Shown one piece after another: positions 36,699-44,121 of a stretch of 64,000 nucleotides of DNA. Position 1 is the stretch's first letter; each line of letters begins with the position of its first letter. The notes beneath the pieces are model-generated. The model was not told the origin of the DNA. It worked only from the letters and a program-made list of their open reading frames with translations, and searched no databases. Source of the DNA: Tangfeifania diversioriginum (GTDB lineage: Bacteria > Bacteroidota > Bacteroidia > Bacteroidales > Prolixibacteraceae); the NCBI RefSeq assembly GCF_900141875.1, contig NZ_FQZE01000007.1:1-64000 (forward strand), read 5' to 3'. The translations under genes and the position numbers were made by a program.

Positions 36699-37859
36699 TT
36701 ATTTATTTAAATAGTATTTTGCATATTTTTTAGCTTCTTCGTCATTAATATTCTTTACTCCACCACGATAAGAATAAAATTCATCATTTCTTTTTTCAAT
36801 GTCATACCAATTTTCATTGAAGCATGTTACTAAGACTGACAATTTCATTATACAAAGCTTTAAGTCGCTAAAAATTGATTTAACTAACATGTATTCTCCA
36901 CCGTTAATTTGGAAGTTATCTGTATCTCGTTTTACAATTGTATTGAATAGTTCTGTGTTGTTAGCGTTGTCAAATATTTTCTCAAGGATTTCTAAAGTTT
37001 GAACTATCAGTTTGATGTATTCTGGGAGGACATATGTTTCATTGGCATTGTCAAATCGTGAAAATTCGCCTTGAGCGATGTAATTAAATACTCGATTTAT
37101 TTTCCTAACGAGTGAATTTTTTTTGGATGTTATAACTAAAAGTCCTTGAATTTTGGCTGCTGTTTCACGATTAACATACGAACGGTTGAGAAAATCTAAG
37201 TTTAATTCAGGCAATTCAACCATTTCAGTGATTGCAATTATTTCATTTGTTTTGCTCTTCTTTTCAATTAAAAATTTGTAAATATCAAGAATCTCTCGTT
37301 TGATATAGGTTTTGTAGATTGATGCTTTTCTTGTTGCTTCCAAAAAAAGTCCATTTTGATTTGTTTCAAGTGTGGTAATGATGTCACTAAATTTCTCGAA
37401 AGTATATCTCCATCTACCAATTTTTTGATTTTCAAACAGCGTATTATTTAATAATTCATTAATCAAATCCTTTTGCAACGGATGAATTTTGGTTAAATCG
37501 TCATTTGTATAGTTTGTCCAAGTTTGTTGCCTGACAAATGCAATAAAATTTAATCGTTTACCTGCTTTAACTAACCTAATATAATGTCTAAATTCTTCGA
37601 ATGTAACTGTAGTCTGCTTACCATCAATTTCGAATTCTGTTCCAGGTTTGTCTCCAATTAGCAATAAATAATAATCTGATTTCTCAATTTGATTTTTGCA
37701 ATTATCTAACGAATCTATTCCGCAATCAGCACCAAAGTCTGGTTCTTCTGACATTAATACACGAAATCCACTTTTCCCGAGAAAATATTTAAGAGCACCT
37801 CTTAAATCATAAAATTCCGAAATTATGGAACTGATAAATATTGTTGGTTGTAAGTTCAT
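36699..37859 (-). CDS. DUF4062 (TIR-like) domain protein
   Basis: A 386-residue protein. The N-terminal DUF4062 domain (about 5-110) shows TIFISSIISEFYDLR at the start, the VLMSEEPDFG strand, and a C-x5-IEKSDYYLLLIGD segment, the pattern of this TIR-related fold. The rest (about 150-386) is helical, lysine-rich and unassigned. DUF4062 modules are frequently the sensor or effector part of antiviral NTPase proteins, but no NTPase motif is present here. First gene of a minus-strand segment flanked by repeats; defence role is inference. Confidence 0.75.
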   Translation of the reverse strand: MNLQPTIFISSIISEFYDLRGALKYFLGKSGFRVLMSEEPDFGADCGIDSLDNCKNQIEKSDYYLLLIGDKPGTEFEIDGKQTTVTFEEFRHYIRLVKAGKRLNFIAFVRQQTWTNYTNDDLTKIHPLQKDLINELLNNTLFENQKIGRWRYTFEKFSDIITTLETNQNGLFLEATRKASIYKTYIKREILDIYKFLIEKKSKTNEIIAITEMVELPELNLDFLNRSYVNRETAAKIQGLLVITSKKNSLVRKINRVFNYIAQGEFSRFDNANETYVLPEYIKLIVQTLEILEKIFDNANNTELFNTIVKRDTDNFQINGGEYMLVKSIFSDLKLCIMKLSVLVTCFNENWYDIEKRNDEFYSYRGGVKNINDEEAKKYAKYYLNK

Positions 37860-37920
37860 CGATTTTTTTGGTTCTCAAATTATAAATGCAGTAAATGTTT
37901 GCAAAACACCCCGATACCAG

Positions 37921-38077
37921 ATGTATTGTCACCTTTTGTGTTTTTATATTTCTGCTGTTTATTTAATTTGCGTTTCCGGTCATCTTTTTATGTTGAAAAA
38001 TACAATCTAAAAATAACCCCTTTCATTTAGGTTTGCAACGGATTGTTGATGAAAAGTATCAACAGTTTTCAACAAAA
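37921..38077 (+). repeat. 157-bp direct repeat, left copy
   Basis: About 90 percent identical by eye to 39613-39770, with small indels. The most conserved part is GCGTTTCCGGTCATCTTTTT and AATACAATCTAAAAATAACC. Near its right end GTTGAT and ATCAAC form a hairpin with a 7-nt loop. Confidence 0.85.
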
Positions 38078-38281
38078 ATGCGGTGCCGGTTGCAATCGTC
38101 GCGAACCGTGGCCAAAATCTATAAGAAATTATGGGGGGTGTACAACGGTTACCATTGTTATATGCCCGGCTTTTATCATTTTTTGTATTCATTATTGTTG
38201 TAAATTTTCAAATTGCGCTAAACCTCTTGTCTGCCCTCGGTTTGAACTGTCAAGTAATTCTTGACAGTTGAATTTTCCTGC

Positions 38282-38332
38282 GTACATGTTATTGAGTTTT
38301 GAATCACACGATGAAATCGTGCGATAGCGGGG
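38282..38332 (+). repeat. 51-bp direct repeat, right copy
   Basis: Second copy of the repeat at 35595-35645, three mismatches (within TTTTGAATCACAC versus TTTTAATTCACCC). It ends 17 nt before the stop codon of the Fic gene. Confidence 0.9.
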
Positions 38333-38348
38333 TTACCGCAATGTGGTT

Positions 38349-39428
38349 TTATCTTTTTGCCAATAGATTAAATAATTTTTCATTTATATAATAATTTCCA
38401 GTACCAATTCTTTCTTTTCTTAATATTCCATCCTCCGCCAGTTTATTTAAATAATTAGCAGCTGTAATTCTTGAAACATTCAAGTCATTGACAATGAATT
38501 CAATTTTTGTGTAGGGATGTTTAAACAGATTATTTAACAAGTCCTGGCTGTAAAATTTGTAGTTGTCCCGAAGTTTATGTTTGTATTCCAACATTAACTC
38601 CCGAACCTGGATAATTAAATCAATTGTTTCCCTCGAAGTTTTTTCAATTCCATGAATTATAAACAAAAGCCATTCCTCCCAATTTTCGTTGTCTCTGAGT
38701 TGTTGTAACAATCTGTAATAATCTGATTTATTTTGAATGATATAGTTGCTTAAGTATAAAATTGGGAGATTTTGTAATTTTTCAATAATTAGATACAGTA
38801 TGTTTATTATTCTTCCTGTTCGTCCATTTCCATCGTAAAACGGGTGGATACTTTCAAACTGGTAATGGATAATTGCCATTTTAATAATTGGGTCACAATC
38901 GCACATTGATGGGGCATTAATAAATTTTTCGAGGTTTGCCATCAATTTGTTTATTTCATTAACGTCTTGTGGTGGAGTATAAATGGTTTCTCCTGTTGAT
39001 GAATTTTTCAAAGCAGTCCCGGGAAGTTTTCGAAAACCGGCACTGTTTCCTTCCAATTCTTTTTGAATCTCAACGATTATGTTATTTGTAATTAATCCTT
39101 TGTTTTTAATTAATTCAAACCCTTTTTTTAACGCAGAAATATAATCTTGAACTTCTTTCGCATCAAGCGATTTAAAAGAATCAAGGTTTAATTCCGATTT
39201 GTACAATTCATCATGGGTTGTAATTATATTTTCAATTGCTGAACTGTCTTTTGCTTCCTGCAGCCCCAAAGTGTTTATTAAAATATTTTGGTTAGGAATT
39301 GTCGATGCAATGCCTTTCAATTCCGCCAATGCTGCATGTGCAGTAGGTAAACTTTTCAAGACTGCTTTTGTTTCAACATCAACAGCCAATGGAAGTTCTC
39401 TTAATTTCCAATTTTCATTTTGATTCAT
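38349..39428 (-). CDS. Fic-family adenylyltransferase with N-terminal inhibitory motif and C-terminal wHTH
   Basis: A 359-residue class II Fic protein. The N-terminal Fic_N region contains the auto-inhibitory [ST]xxxE[GN] motif (S62 to E66-N67, SSAIEN). The core (about 115-260) has H195-PFYDGNGRTGR, the catalytic HPFx(D/E)GNGRxxR motif, complete. A C-terminal winged helix (about 305-355) ends the chain. It would AMPylate a target hydroxyl and be self-restrained. Some homologues sit in mobile or toxin-antitoxin loci. It lies between the two 157-bp repeats. Confidence 0.9.
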   Translation of the reverse strand: MNQNENWKLRELPLAVDVETKAVLKSLPTAHAALAELKGIASTIPNQNILINTLGLQEAKDSSAIENIITTHDELYKSELNLDSFKSLDAKEVQDYISALKKGFELIKNKGLITNNIIVEIQKELEGNSAGFRKLPGTALKNSSTGETIYTPPQDVNEINKLMANLEKFINAPSMCDCDPIIKMAIIHYQFESIHPFYDGNGRTGRIINILYLIIEKLQNLPILYLSNYIIQNKSDYYRLLQQLRDNENWEEWLLFIIHGIEKTSRETIDLIIQVRELMLEYKHKLRDNYKFYSQDLLNNLFKHPYTKIEFIVNDLNVSRITAANYLNKLAEDGILRKERIGTGNYYINEKLFNLLAKR

Positions 39429-39612
39429 TGTGTAAAGATTTCGATGTTTTCTTTACAAATATACTACATTCTGTAAAGAGAATTTAATTTTCTTTACAAA
39501 GGTTGCCTTTATTGATAATAATTTTCAGTTTTCTATACATGTCGTCATTTTTTCAACCATTTGCGGTAACGTTTATATATCCACTAAAAGTGAACAACAC
39601 ATTCTCATTTAA

Positions 39613-39770
39613 ATGTATTGTACACCTTTTGTTTTTTATATTTCTGTTGTTTATTTCAGTTGCGTTTCCGGTCATCTTTTTAGGTATGAAAAATACAATC
39701 TAAAAATAACCCCTTTCTTTTTGGTTTGCAACGGATTGTTGGTAAAAACAATCAACAGTTTTCAACAAAA
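39613..39770 (+). repeat. 157-bp direct repeat, right copy
   Basis: Same elements as 37921-38077. The hairpin near its end reads GTTGGT/ATCAAC: one base differs from the other copy, but a G-U pair would keep the stem in RNA, while the 7-nt loop is different. Confidence 0.85.
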
Positions 39771-39867
39771 TCAGTGAATTGTAGGTTTGGCTGCTGGAAG
39801 TAGAACAGATTTCTCCTCGTACCTCGTCGAAATGACAATGATTTCAGGGTTTATATTAAAAACAAAA

Positions 39868-39918
39868 GGCACAAAGCTCTATCGATAACTATGTGCCTAA
39901 TGTGTTCTATGTGGTTCA
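39868..39918. repeat. Solo copy of the AACCACATAG-type hairpin repeat
   Basis: GGCACAAAGCTCTAT ... ATGTGCCTAATGTG, TTCTATGTGGTTCAA. Right arm read backwards gives TTGAACCACATAG as in the copies at 57-62 kb. It ends just before the stop of the aldo/keto reductase gene (39925). Confidence 0.65.
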
Positions 39919-39924
39919 ATTTAT

Positions 39925-40872
39925 TTATTCCCACTCCGGAAACTGTGTAACATTTAAATCGAGTGTTTCAATTTTTTTGAGATCTGCATCGGTCAGTTCA
40001 AAATCGAAAATATCCAGGTTTTCTTTCATGTGCGCCACCTGAGAACTGCGCGGAATTGGAATGATGCCACGCTGGTAGTGCCACCGCAGTGCCACCTGTG
40101 CATTGTTTTTGCCGTATTGTTTGCCGATTTCCGCCAGCGTTTCGTTGTTGAAATGTCCGTTTCGTCCCTGTGCCAGTGGCGACCACGCTTCGTGTACAAT
40201 GTTGTGTTCGTTTAAAAACTTCAGGTCATCGGGCTGCTGGAAAAAGGCATGCGTTTCAATCTGGTTAACTGCCGGCTTCACATCAAAATTATCCATCAAA
40301 TCTTTTATCTGGGCTGCAGTAAAATTGCTCACACCAATGGCTTTTATTTTGCCTTCTTTGTAAAGTTCTTCCATTGCTTTCCACGATCCGTGCACATCGC
40401 CACGCGGGCGGTGAATGAGGTACAAATCCAGGTAATCCAGTTGCAGTTTGTTCAACGATGTTTCAAAAGCCTTTTTCGCTTTTTCATACCCCGAATCCTC
40501 GACCCACACCTTTGAAGTCACAAAAAGTTCTTTGCGGTCGATTCCGCTGCGTTTAATTCCGCCCCCCACTGCTTCTTCGTTATCGTAAATTGTGGCTGTG
40601 TCAATGAGCCGGTATCCCAGCGAGATGGCCTCGGCAACAGACCTTATACCGAGTTCATCGTCGAGGTATAATGTTCCGAAACCAAGGAGGGGCATTTTCG
40701 CTCCGTTGTTCAGTGTTATACGGGCAACCGGGTCACCCATTGTATTTCCGGTGGTGGCTCCAAATAAATTCGATGTTCCCAATCCCACAAACATACCGGC
40801 AGCCGTCAGTTTGGCTCCGGTTTGCAAAAATTCGCGACGGTTTATTCCTTTTTTATAAATGTTATCTTTCAT
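39925..40872 (-). CDS. Aldo/keto reductase with Tat signal
   Basis: A 315-residue protein. The start contains a twin-arginine signal (NRREFLQTG followed by a hydrophobic core to about residue 38). The AKR barrel has the catalytic tetrad D91, Y96, K121 and H154 (LIDTATIYDN, SKVW, YLIHRPRGD). It reduces aldehydes or ketones with NADPH; export by Tat implies folding with cofactor in the cytosol. Monocistronic; substrate unknown. Confidence 0.9.
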   Translation of the reverse strand: MKDNIYKKGINRREFLQTGAKLTAAGMFVGLGTSNLFGATTGNTMGDPVARITLNNGAKMPLLGFGTLYLDDELGIRSVAEAISLGYRLIDTATIYDNEEAVGGGIKRSGIDRKELFVTSKVWVEDSGYEKAKKAFETSLNKLQLDYLDLYLIHRPRGDVHGSWKAMEELYKEGKIKAIGVSNFTAAQIKDLMDNFDVKPAVNQIETHAFFQQPDDLKFLNEHNIVHEAWSPLAQGRNGHFNNETLAEIGKQYGKNNAQVALRWHYQRGIIPIPRSSQVAHMKENLDIFDFELTDADLKKIETLDLNVTQFPEWE

Positions 40873-41077
40873 TTTTTACCGATTTATTTGATTCTCACAA
40901 ATATAACGTTTTTGCTTTTATTGATCTGTCCGCTGGCGGTCATCAACCCAACTTTCCAATAAACGTCTGTCAACCTGGAAAAGTTGGAAATTTCAGCAGT
41001 TCCCGGTTAAATGAAAGTTTATTTTGAAATTTTGTTTGGTGGTTTATCATCAGCCTTTTAATCTGATAATGGAAGTA

Positions 41078-41326
41078 TTATCGTTTTTTAAAAATTAAAT
41101 TCAGCAGAAACAAAATAATGATAGCGCCGATAGCGCCGGTTAAAATAGCGCCAACCCATCCGGTGCCAAGGCTGATTCCAAGTTTTCCCAAAAGCCAGTA
41201 GCCGACAAAACTGCCAACAATTCCAACAATAATATTCCCAATAATTCCCAGCCCGCTGCCTTTGTAAATCACACTGCCTAACCATCCGGCTACAGCACCG
41301 ATTAAAATAGTTACAAGAATTTCCAT
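41078..41326 (-). CDS. GlsB/YeaQ/YmgE-family stress membrane protein
   Basis: 82 residues and three glycine-rich transmembrane helices (about 3-22, 26-46, 54-78), with GAVAGWLGS and GNIIVGIVGSFVGYW characteristic of the transglycosylase-associated/GlsB family. An inner-membrane protein of general stress responses; molecular role unclear. Its preceding region on the minus strand is AT-rich with a TAACTTTT box resembling a promoter. Confidence 0.9.
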   Translation of the reverse strand: MEILVTILIGAVAGWLGSVIYKGSGLGIIGNIIVGIVGSFVGYWLLGKLGISLGTGWVGAILTGAIGAIIILFLLNLIFKKR

Positions 41327-41500
41327 TTTTTTTAAGTTTTAAGTGAATGATTAAATGAAGATTAAAAAGTTACGACTTTTTTTATGATTAAAAATTCAAT
41401 TTTCACCATTTTAAAAATTGACTTCCTGAATCAAACGAAAAGGGCATCTGTTAAAATCAATGTTTCAAGCCTTGTAATCCGGTTTGCAGTCAGAGCTTTT

Positions 41501-41755
41501 TTACACTTCCAAAGCCACCAGCTTTGCATCAACTCCGTTTACAAGGTTGAGTTTGCGGGTAATCTCTTCATGTTTTTCTTTTTCACCGGTAAGTTCGAGG
41601 AAAATCAGGCCGCTGTCGGAGCAGTTTTCCAACACACCGTCGTGAATGCCCAAACGGGTTTTGATGTAGCAACCCCAGCCGGTTAAAATTTTTTGCACCT
41701 TTTCGGCGGTTTCCTGGCGGTGCCTTACCAGAATGAGTAATGCAGTTCGTTTCAT
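41501..41755 (-). CDS. TM1266-like small regulator (ACT/NikR-C-like fold)
   Basis: 84 residues from MKRTALLILV (the longer frame from 41848 adds an improbable hydrophobic leader). The pattern RxETAEKVQKILTGWG, IKTRLGIHDG, SGLIFLELTG and LNLVNGVDAKLVAL fits the family of TM1266, often called the iron-only hydrogenase system regulator. No hydrogenase gene is nearby, and a ferredoxin gene follows divergently, about 250 nt away. A metal- or ligand-sensing dimer is expected; assignment is by pattern only. Confidence 0.66.
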   Translation of the reverse strand: MKRTALLILVRHRQETAEKVQKILTGWGCYIKTRLGIHDGVLENCSDSGLIFLELTGEKEKHEEITRKLNLVNGVDAKLVALEV

Positions 41756-41990
41756 TTTTATTGATTTTTTGATTTTGTTTTTAATATACAAAATTTCAGG
41801 ATGCAAAAAGAAAATCGACCCAATGAATAAGTAATTCAGGGCAATCAATTTTTCACTTCAATGAATGTGCTGCAACAATTTTTTCAGGCTAATTTTTTAG
41901 TATTTAATATTTTATTTCTATGTTTATTCTATGTTTTGAAGTTATAGTATTTGTTTAAAATTCATTTAATTAATTCTAATTTAAATTTAA

Positions 41991-41997
41991 AAGGAGG
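41991..41997 (+). promoter_or_regulatory. Strong Shine-Dalgarno site of the ferredoxin gene
   Basis: AAGGAGG lies five nucleotides before the ATG at 42003 and is a full match to the anti-SD core. Most start codons in this window lack any such site, so this gene is likely translated unusually strongly. Confidence 0.8.
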
Positions 41998-42002
41998 TTA
42001 TT

Positions 42003-42203
42003 ATGGCAATTAAAAAAGTATGGATTGAAGAAGGTTGCATAGCCGATGGAATTTGTAACGATATTTGTCCGGAGGTTTTCGATTTGGATGATAACGGCGA
42101 AGCTTTTGTGAAAGACGACGCTGATTTAGCCGGGAACGAAGAAGGCATAAAAGAAGCCGCTGAGCAGTGCCCGGTTGAAATAATCAGGTACGAAGAAGAG
42201 TAG
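42003..42203 (+). CDS. Single-cluster ferredoxin with CxxD motif
   Basis: A 66-residue ferredoxin. The cluster motif is C12-IA-D15-GI-C18-NDI-C22-P with a remote C56-P. Position two is aspartate instead of cysteine, as in the Pyrococcus furiosus ferredoxin, so the cluster can be an aspartate-ligated [4Fe-4S] or a [3Fe-4S]. Very acidic. An electron carrier with unknown partner. Strong ribosome site upstream and strong terminator downstream indicate a highly expressed single-gene unit. Confidence 0.93.
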   Translation: MAIKKVWIEEGCIADGICNDICPEVFDLDDNGEAFVKDDADLAGNEEGIKEAAEQCPVEIIRYEEE

Positions 42204-42259
42204 TTGTTGTAAAACAATACATTAAGAAATTTTGCGCGTGGGTAGTATCACCGCATCAC

Positions 42260-42287
42260 AAGACCGGGGTTTCCGGTCTTTTTTTTT
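42260..42287 (+). terminator. Terminator of the ferredoxin gene
   Basis: AAGACCGG and CCGGTCTT flank a 5-nt loop, followed by an uninterrupted run of T. It lies 57 nt after the stop. Confidence 0.92.
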
Positions 42288-42336
42288 AGCTCTTTTATTT
42301 AGTTTATTGTAACTTGTGTGCATAATTATTAGCATT

Positions 42337-43101
42337 ATGAAGAAAATAGGACTGGCATTGGGAGGCGGGGCTGTTTTGGGGGCAGCCCACGTGGGAGTGC
42401 TCAAATCAATCGCAGAAAATGACATAGAGATTAGTTACATTGCAGGAACCAGTATCGGCGCATTTGTCGCTTCTTTTTTTGCTTTCGGAAAAAGCTGGCA
42501 GGAAATTCAGGAAATTGCCTCGGAACTGAAATGGATGGACATAACAGGAGTTACGCTTTCAAGGTACGGACTGCTGTCCAACGAAAAACTGGGCGAGCTG
42601 ATAATCCGTCACATCGGCGATAAAAAAATTGAAGATGCAGGTATTCCGCTTGCCATGATTGCCACCGATATAACTACCGGCGAAAAAGTAGTTTTAAAGG
42701 AAGGTCCTGTGGCGCGGGCAGCAATGGCCAGCACCTGCATTCCCGGAATTTTCAGCCCGGTTGAAATGAATGATAAATTGCTGGTTGACGGCGGGATTGT
42801 GGAAAATGTACCTATCAACACGGTGAGCGAAATGGGGGCAGATTATGTAATTGGTGTTGATTTAAATGCCAATCATGCGTACGAAAGACCAGGAAATATA
42901 CTGGATGTGATTTTAAACAGCTTTCATTACACGTTGATGACTGCATCGAAATTGCAAACCGAAGATGCAGATTTGCTGATAAAACCCGATCTGTCATCGT
43001 TTAACCGTACCGATACCGACCAGATTGAGGACCTGATGAAACAGGGCTACGAAGATTCTTTTAAAACACTGAAAAAATTAAAGGATGAGTTGAGGGCCTG
43101 A
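42337..43101 (+). CDS. Patatin-like phospholipase (RssA/NTE type)
   Basis: 254 residues from MKKIGLALGGG, which opens directly with the oxyanion-hole motif GGGAVLG (about 9-15). The catalytic serine is in GTSIGA (S39) and the aspartate in DGG (D151). It hydrolyses acyl esters, probably lysophospholipids, in the cytosol or at the membrane. Monocistronic, preceded by the ferredoxin terminator, followed by a structured repeat. Confidence 0.92.
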   Translation: MKKIGLALGGGAVLGAAHVGVLKSIAENDIEISYIAGTSIGAFVASFFAFGKSWQEIQEIASELKWMDITGVTLSRYGLLSNEKLGELIIRHIGDKKIEDAGIPLAMIATDITTGEKVVLKEGPVARAAMASTCIPGIFSPVEMNDKLLVDGGIVENVPINTVSEMGADYVIGVDLNANHAYERPGNILDVILNSFHYTLMTASKLQTEDADLLIKPDLSSFNRTDTDQIEDLMKQGYEDSFKTLKKLKDELRA

Positions 43102-43132
43102 GCTAATTTTTTATGATTATCGTTTTCGCAAA

Positions 43133-43220
43133 TAAATTTTCTTCATTTACCCCGCCCCCAGGGGATGTGAAGAAAATCATTTGCTCTCCCTGAGGTTTGG
43201 GGTAAAAAATTGATTTTCTG
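43133..43220. repeat. Nested inverted repeat between patatin and glutathione peroxidase
   Basis: Inner stem ATTTTCTTCA (43136-43145) and TGAAGAAAAT (43168-43177) enclose CCCC...GGGG. An outer partial pair joins ATTTACCCC with GGGGTAAAAAAT. TGATTATC/GATAATCA lie outside it, near each gene. Located between convergent stops, it may terminate both transcripts, though there is no long U tract directly after the inner stem. Confidence 0.6.
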
Positions 43221-43258
43221 AACGAGGTGTTTTTTCAGCTTATAAACATGATAATCAA

Positions 43259-43795
43259 TTAATTTTTTACCCAGTTTACAATTTTTTCATTGGTTGGTTT
43301 CATTTTGGGCTCCACCATGTCAACAAGCTGGCCATTTTCATCAACCAAGTATTTCTGGAAATTCCAGCCCACTTCCGAATCCATTTTTCCGTTTTTACTC
43401 TTTTGGGTAAGCCACTGGTAAACCGGGTGAATATCGTCTCCCTTAACCGAAATTTTTGACATCATCGGGAAAGTAACCCCGTAATTTTTTTCGCAGAATG
43501 TTGCAATTTCAGTATTGGAACCGGGCTCCTGGTTGGCAAAGTTGTTGGCCGGAAAACCGATTATTGTAAAGTTGTCTCCGCCGTACGTTTCATATATTTC
43601 CTGAAGCTGTTCGTATTGCGGGGTTAAACCGCATTTTGAGGCCGTGTTTACTACAAGTACTTTTTTGCCTTCGAGGCTGGAAAGCTCAAACTGGTTGCCT
43701 TCAATATCTTTAACCGTGAAATCATGGAATGAAGTCTGGGCAAATGCATTTGAAGTTGCAACCAGGAAAAGAAGTGGAAGAATTATTTTTTTCAT
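43259..43795 (-). CDS. Exported glutathione peroxidase
   Basis: 178 residues from MKKIILPLLF, chosen because it begins a signal peptide ending near FAQ (the frame itself is open to 43891). The catalytic residues are C55 in NTASKCGLT, Q89 in NNFANQEPG and W144 in GWNFQKYL; the selenocysteine form is replaced by cysteine. It reduces hydroperoxides, probably thioredoxin-dependent, in the periplasm. Monocistronic. Confidence 0.92.
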   Translation of the reverse strand: MKKIILPLLFLVATSNAFAQTSFHDFTVKDIEGNQFELSSLEGKKVLVVNTASKCGLTPQYEQLQEIYETYGGDNFTIIGFPANNFANQEPGSNTEIATFCEKNYGVTFPMMSKISVKGDDIHPVYQWLTQKSKNGKMDSEVGWNFQKYLVDENGQLVDMVEPKMKPTNEKIVNWVKN

Positions 43796-44121
43796 GCTGA
43801 TCATATTTTTGAGTTTCTCAGCTAAAACAATAAAATGAGGTGAAAAGTTCCCGGAATTTTTTTTGAAGTAGCTAGTGTAATAAGTATTCACCTATTATCT
43901 TACAAAAAACGTATTAGGTTGCAGTTTATTGAGATGTAAAGCTAGTTGCAAATCCCCCTTTGAGTTCCCCCTTTAATTGGCTACAATTTATCTTCATGGC
44001 AAAAAATAGCAATTAAAGGGGGACGAGCTCCGAACAAAGCCACTGCTTTAGCTGGCAAATCCGGGACACTAAGTGAATAGAATTTGTAAGTACTTTGTGG
44101 GAAAATCGTTCTACACGAATT
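43796..44121. other. Intergenic region with GTTCCCCCTTTAATT-type hairpin
   Basis: No gene. The arms GTTCCCCCTTTAATTGGCTA (43964-43983) and TAGCAATTAAAGGGGGAC (44007-44024) are inverted, with one bulged base. Further AT-rich sequence holds the promoter region of the peroxidase. The hairpin follows the tricorn-like gene on the minus strand. Confidence 0.6.

Larger units (their letters stand above)
37860..38348. other. Repeat-rich region between DUF4062 and Fic genes
   Basis: Holds the first 157-bp repeat (37921-38077), the imperfect palindrome CAACGGTTACCATTG (about 38143-38157), a 10-bp perfect hairpin AACTGTCAAG/CTTGACAGTT (38245-38269) and the right 51-bp repeat (38282-38332). Open frames here are hydrophobic by chance and shift between repeat copies, so none is called. 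Confidence 0.6.
35595..39770. mobile_element. Accessory segment bounded by interleaved direct repeats
   Basis: Three minus-strand genes (DUF3800-like, DUF4062, Fic) are separated by structured, gene-free spacers. The 51-bp repeats sit at 35595 and 38282; the 157-bp repeats at 37921 and 39613, so the order is 51, genes 1-2, 157, 51, gene 3, 157. The coding sequence is visibly more AT-rich than the flanks. No integrase or transposase is present. Arrival of the genes as cassettes by recombination at such repeats is inference. Confidence 0.6.
39429..39924. other. Gene-free region with second 157-bp repeat and a hairpin repeat
   Basis: Contains the right 157-bp repeat (39613-39770) and the solo hairpin copy at 39868-39918. 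The upstream part (39429-39500) is an AT-rich likely promoter region of the Fic gene, with a repeated CTTTACAAA/TGTAAAG motif (about 39450-39500) that could be an operator for the Fic winged helix (inference). Confidence 0.5.

Noticed and set aside
37825-38010. Small hydrophobic ORF over the left 157-bp repeat, ending KNTI
   Set aside because: The second repeat copy shifts the frame by small indels and gives a different sequence, so the region is not under protein-coding selection.
38007-38192. Minus-strand ORF of 61 residues in the spacer before the Fic gene
   Set aside because: Lies over repeat sequence, has no recognisable motif and no partner in the second copy.
43133-43220. Calling the nested repeat a definite bidirectional terminator
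   Set aside because: The stems are clear but no U tract follows the inner stem on either strand; kept as a repeat with possible terminator role.
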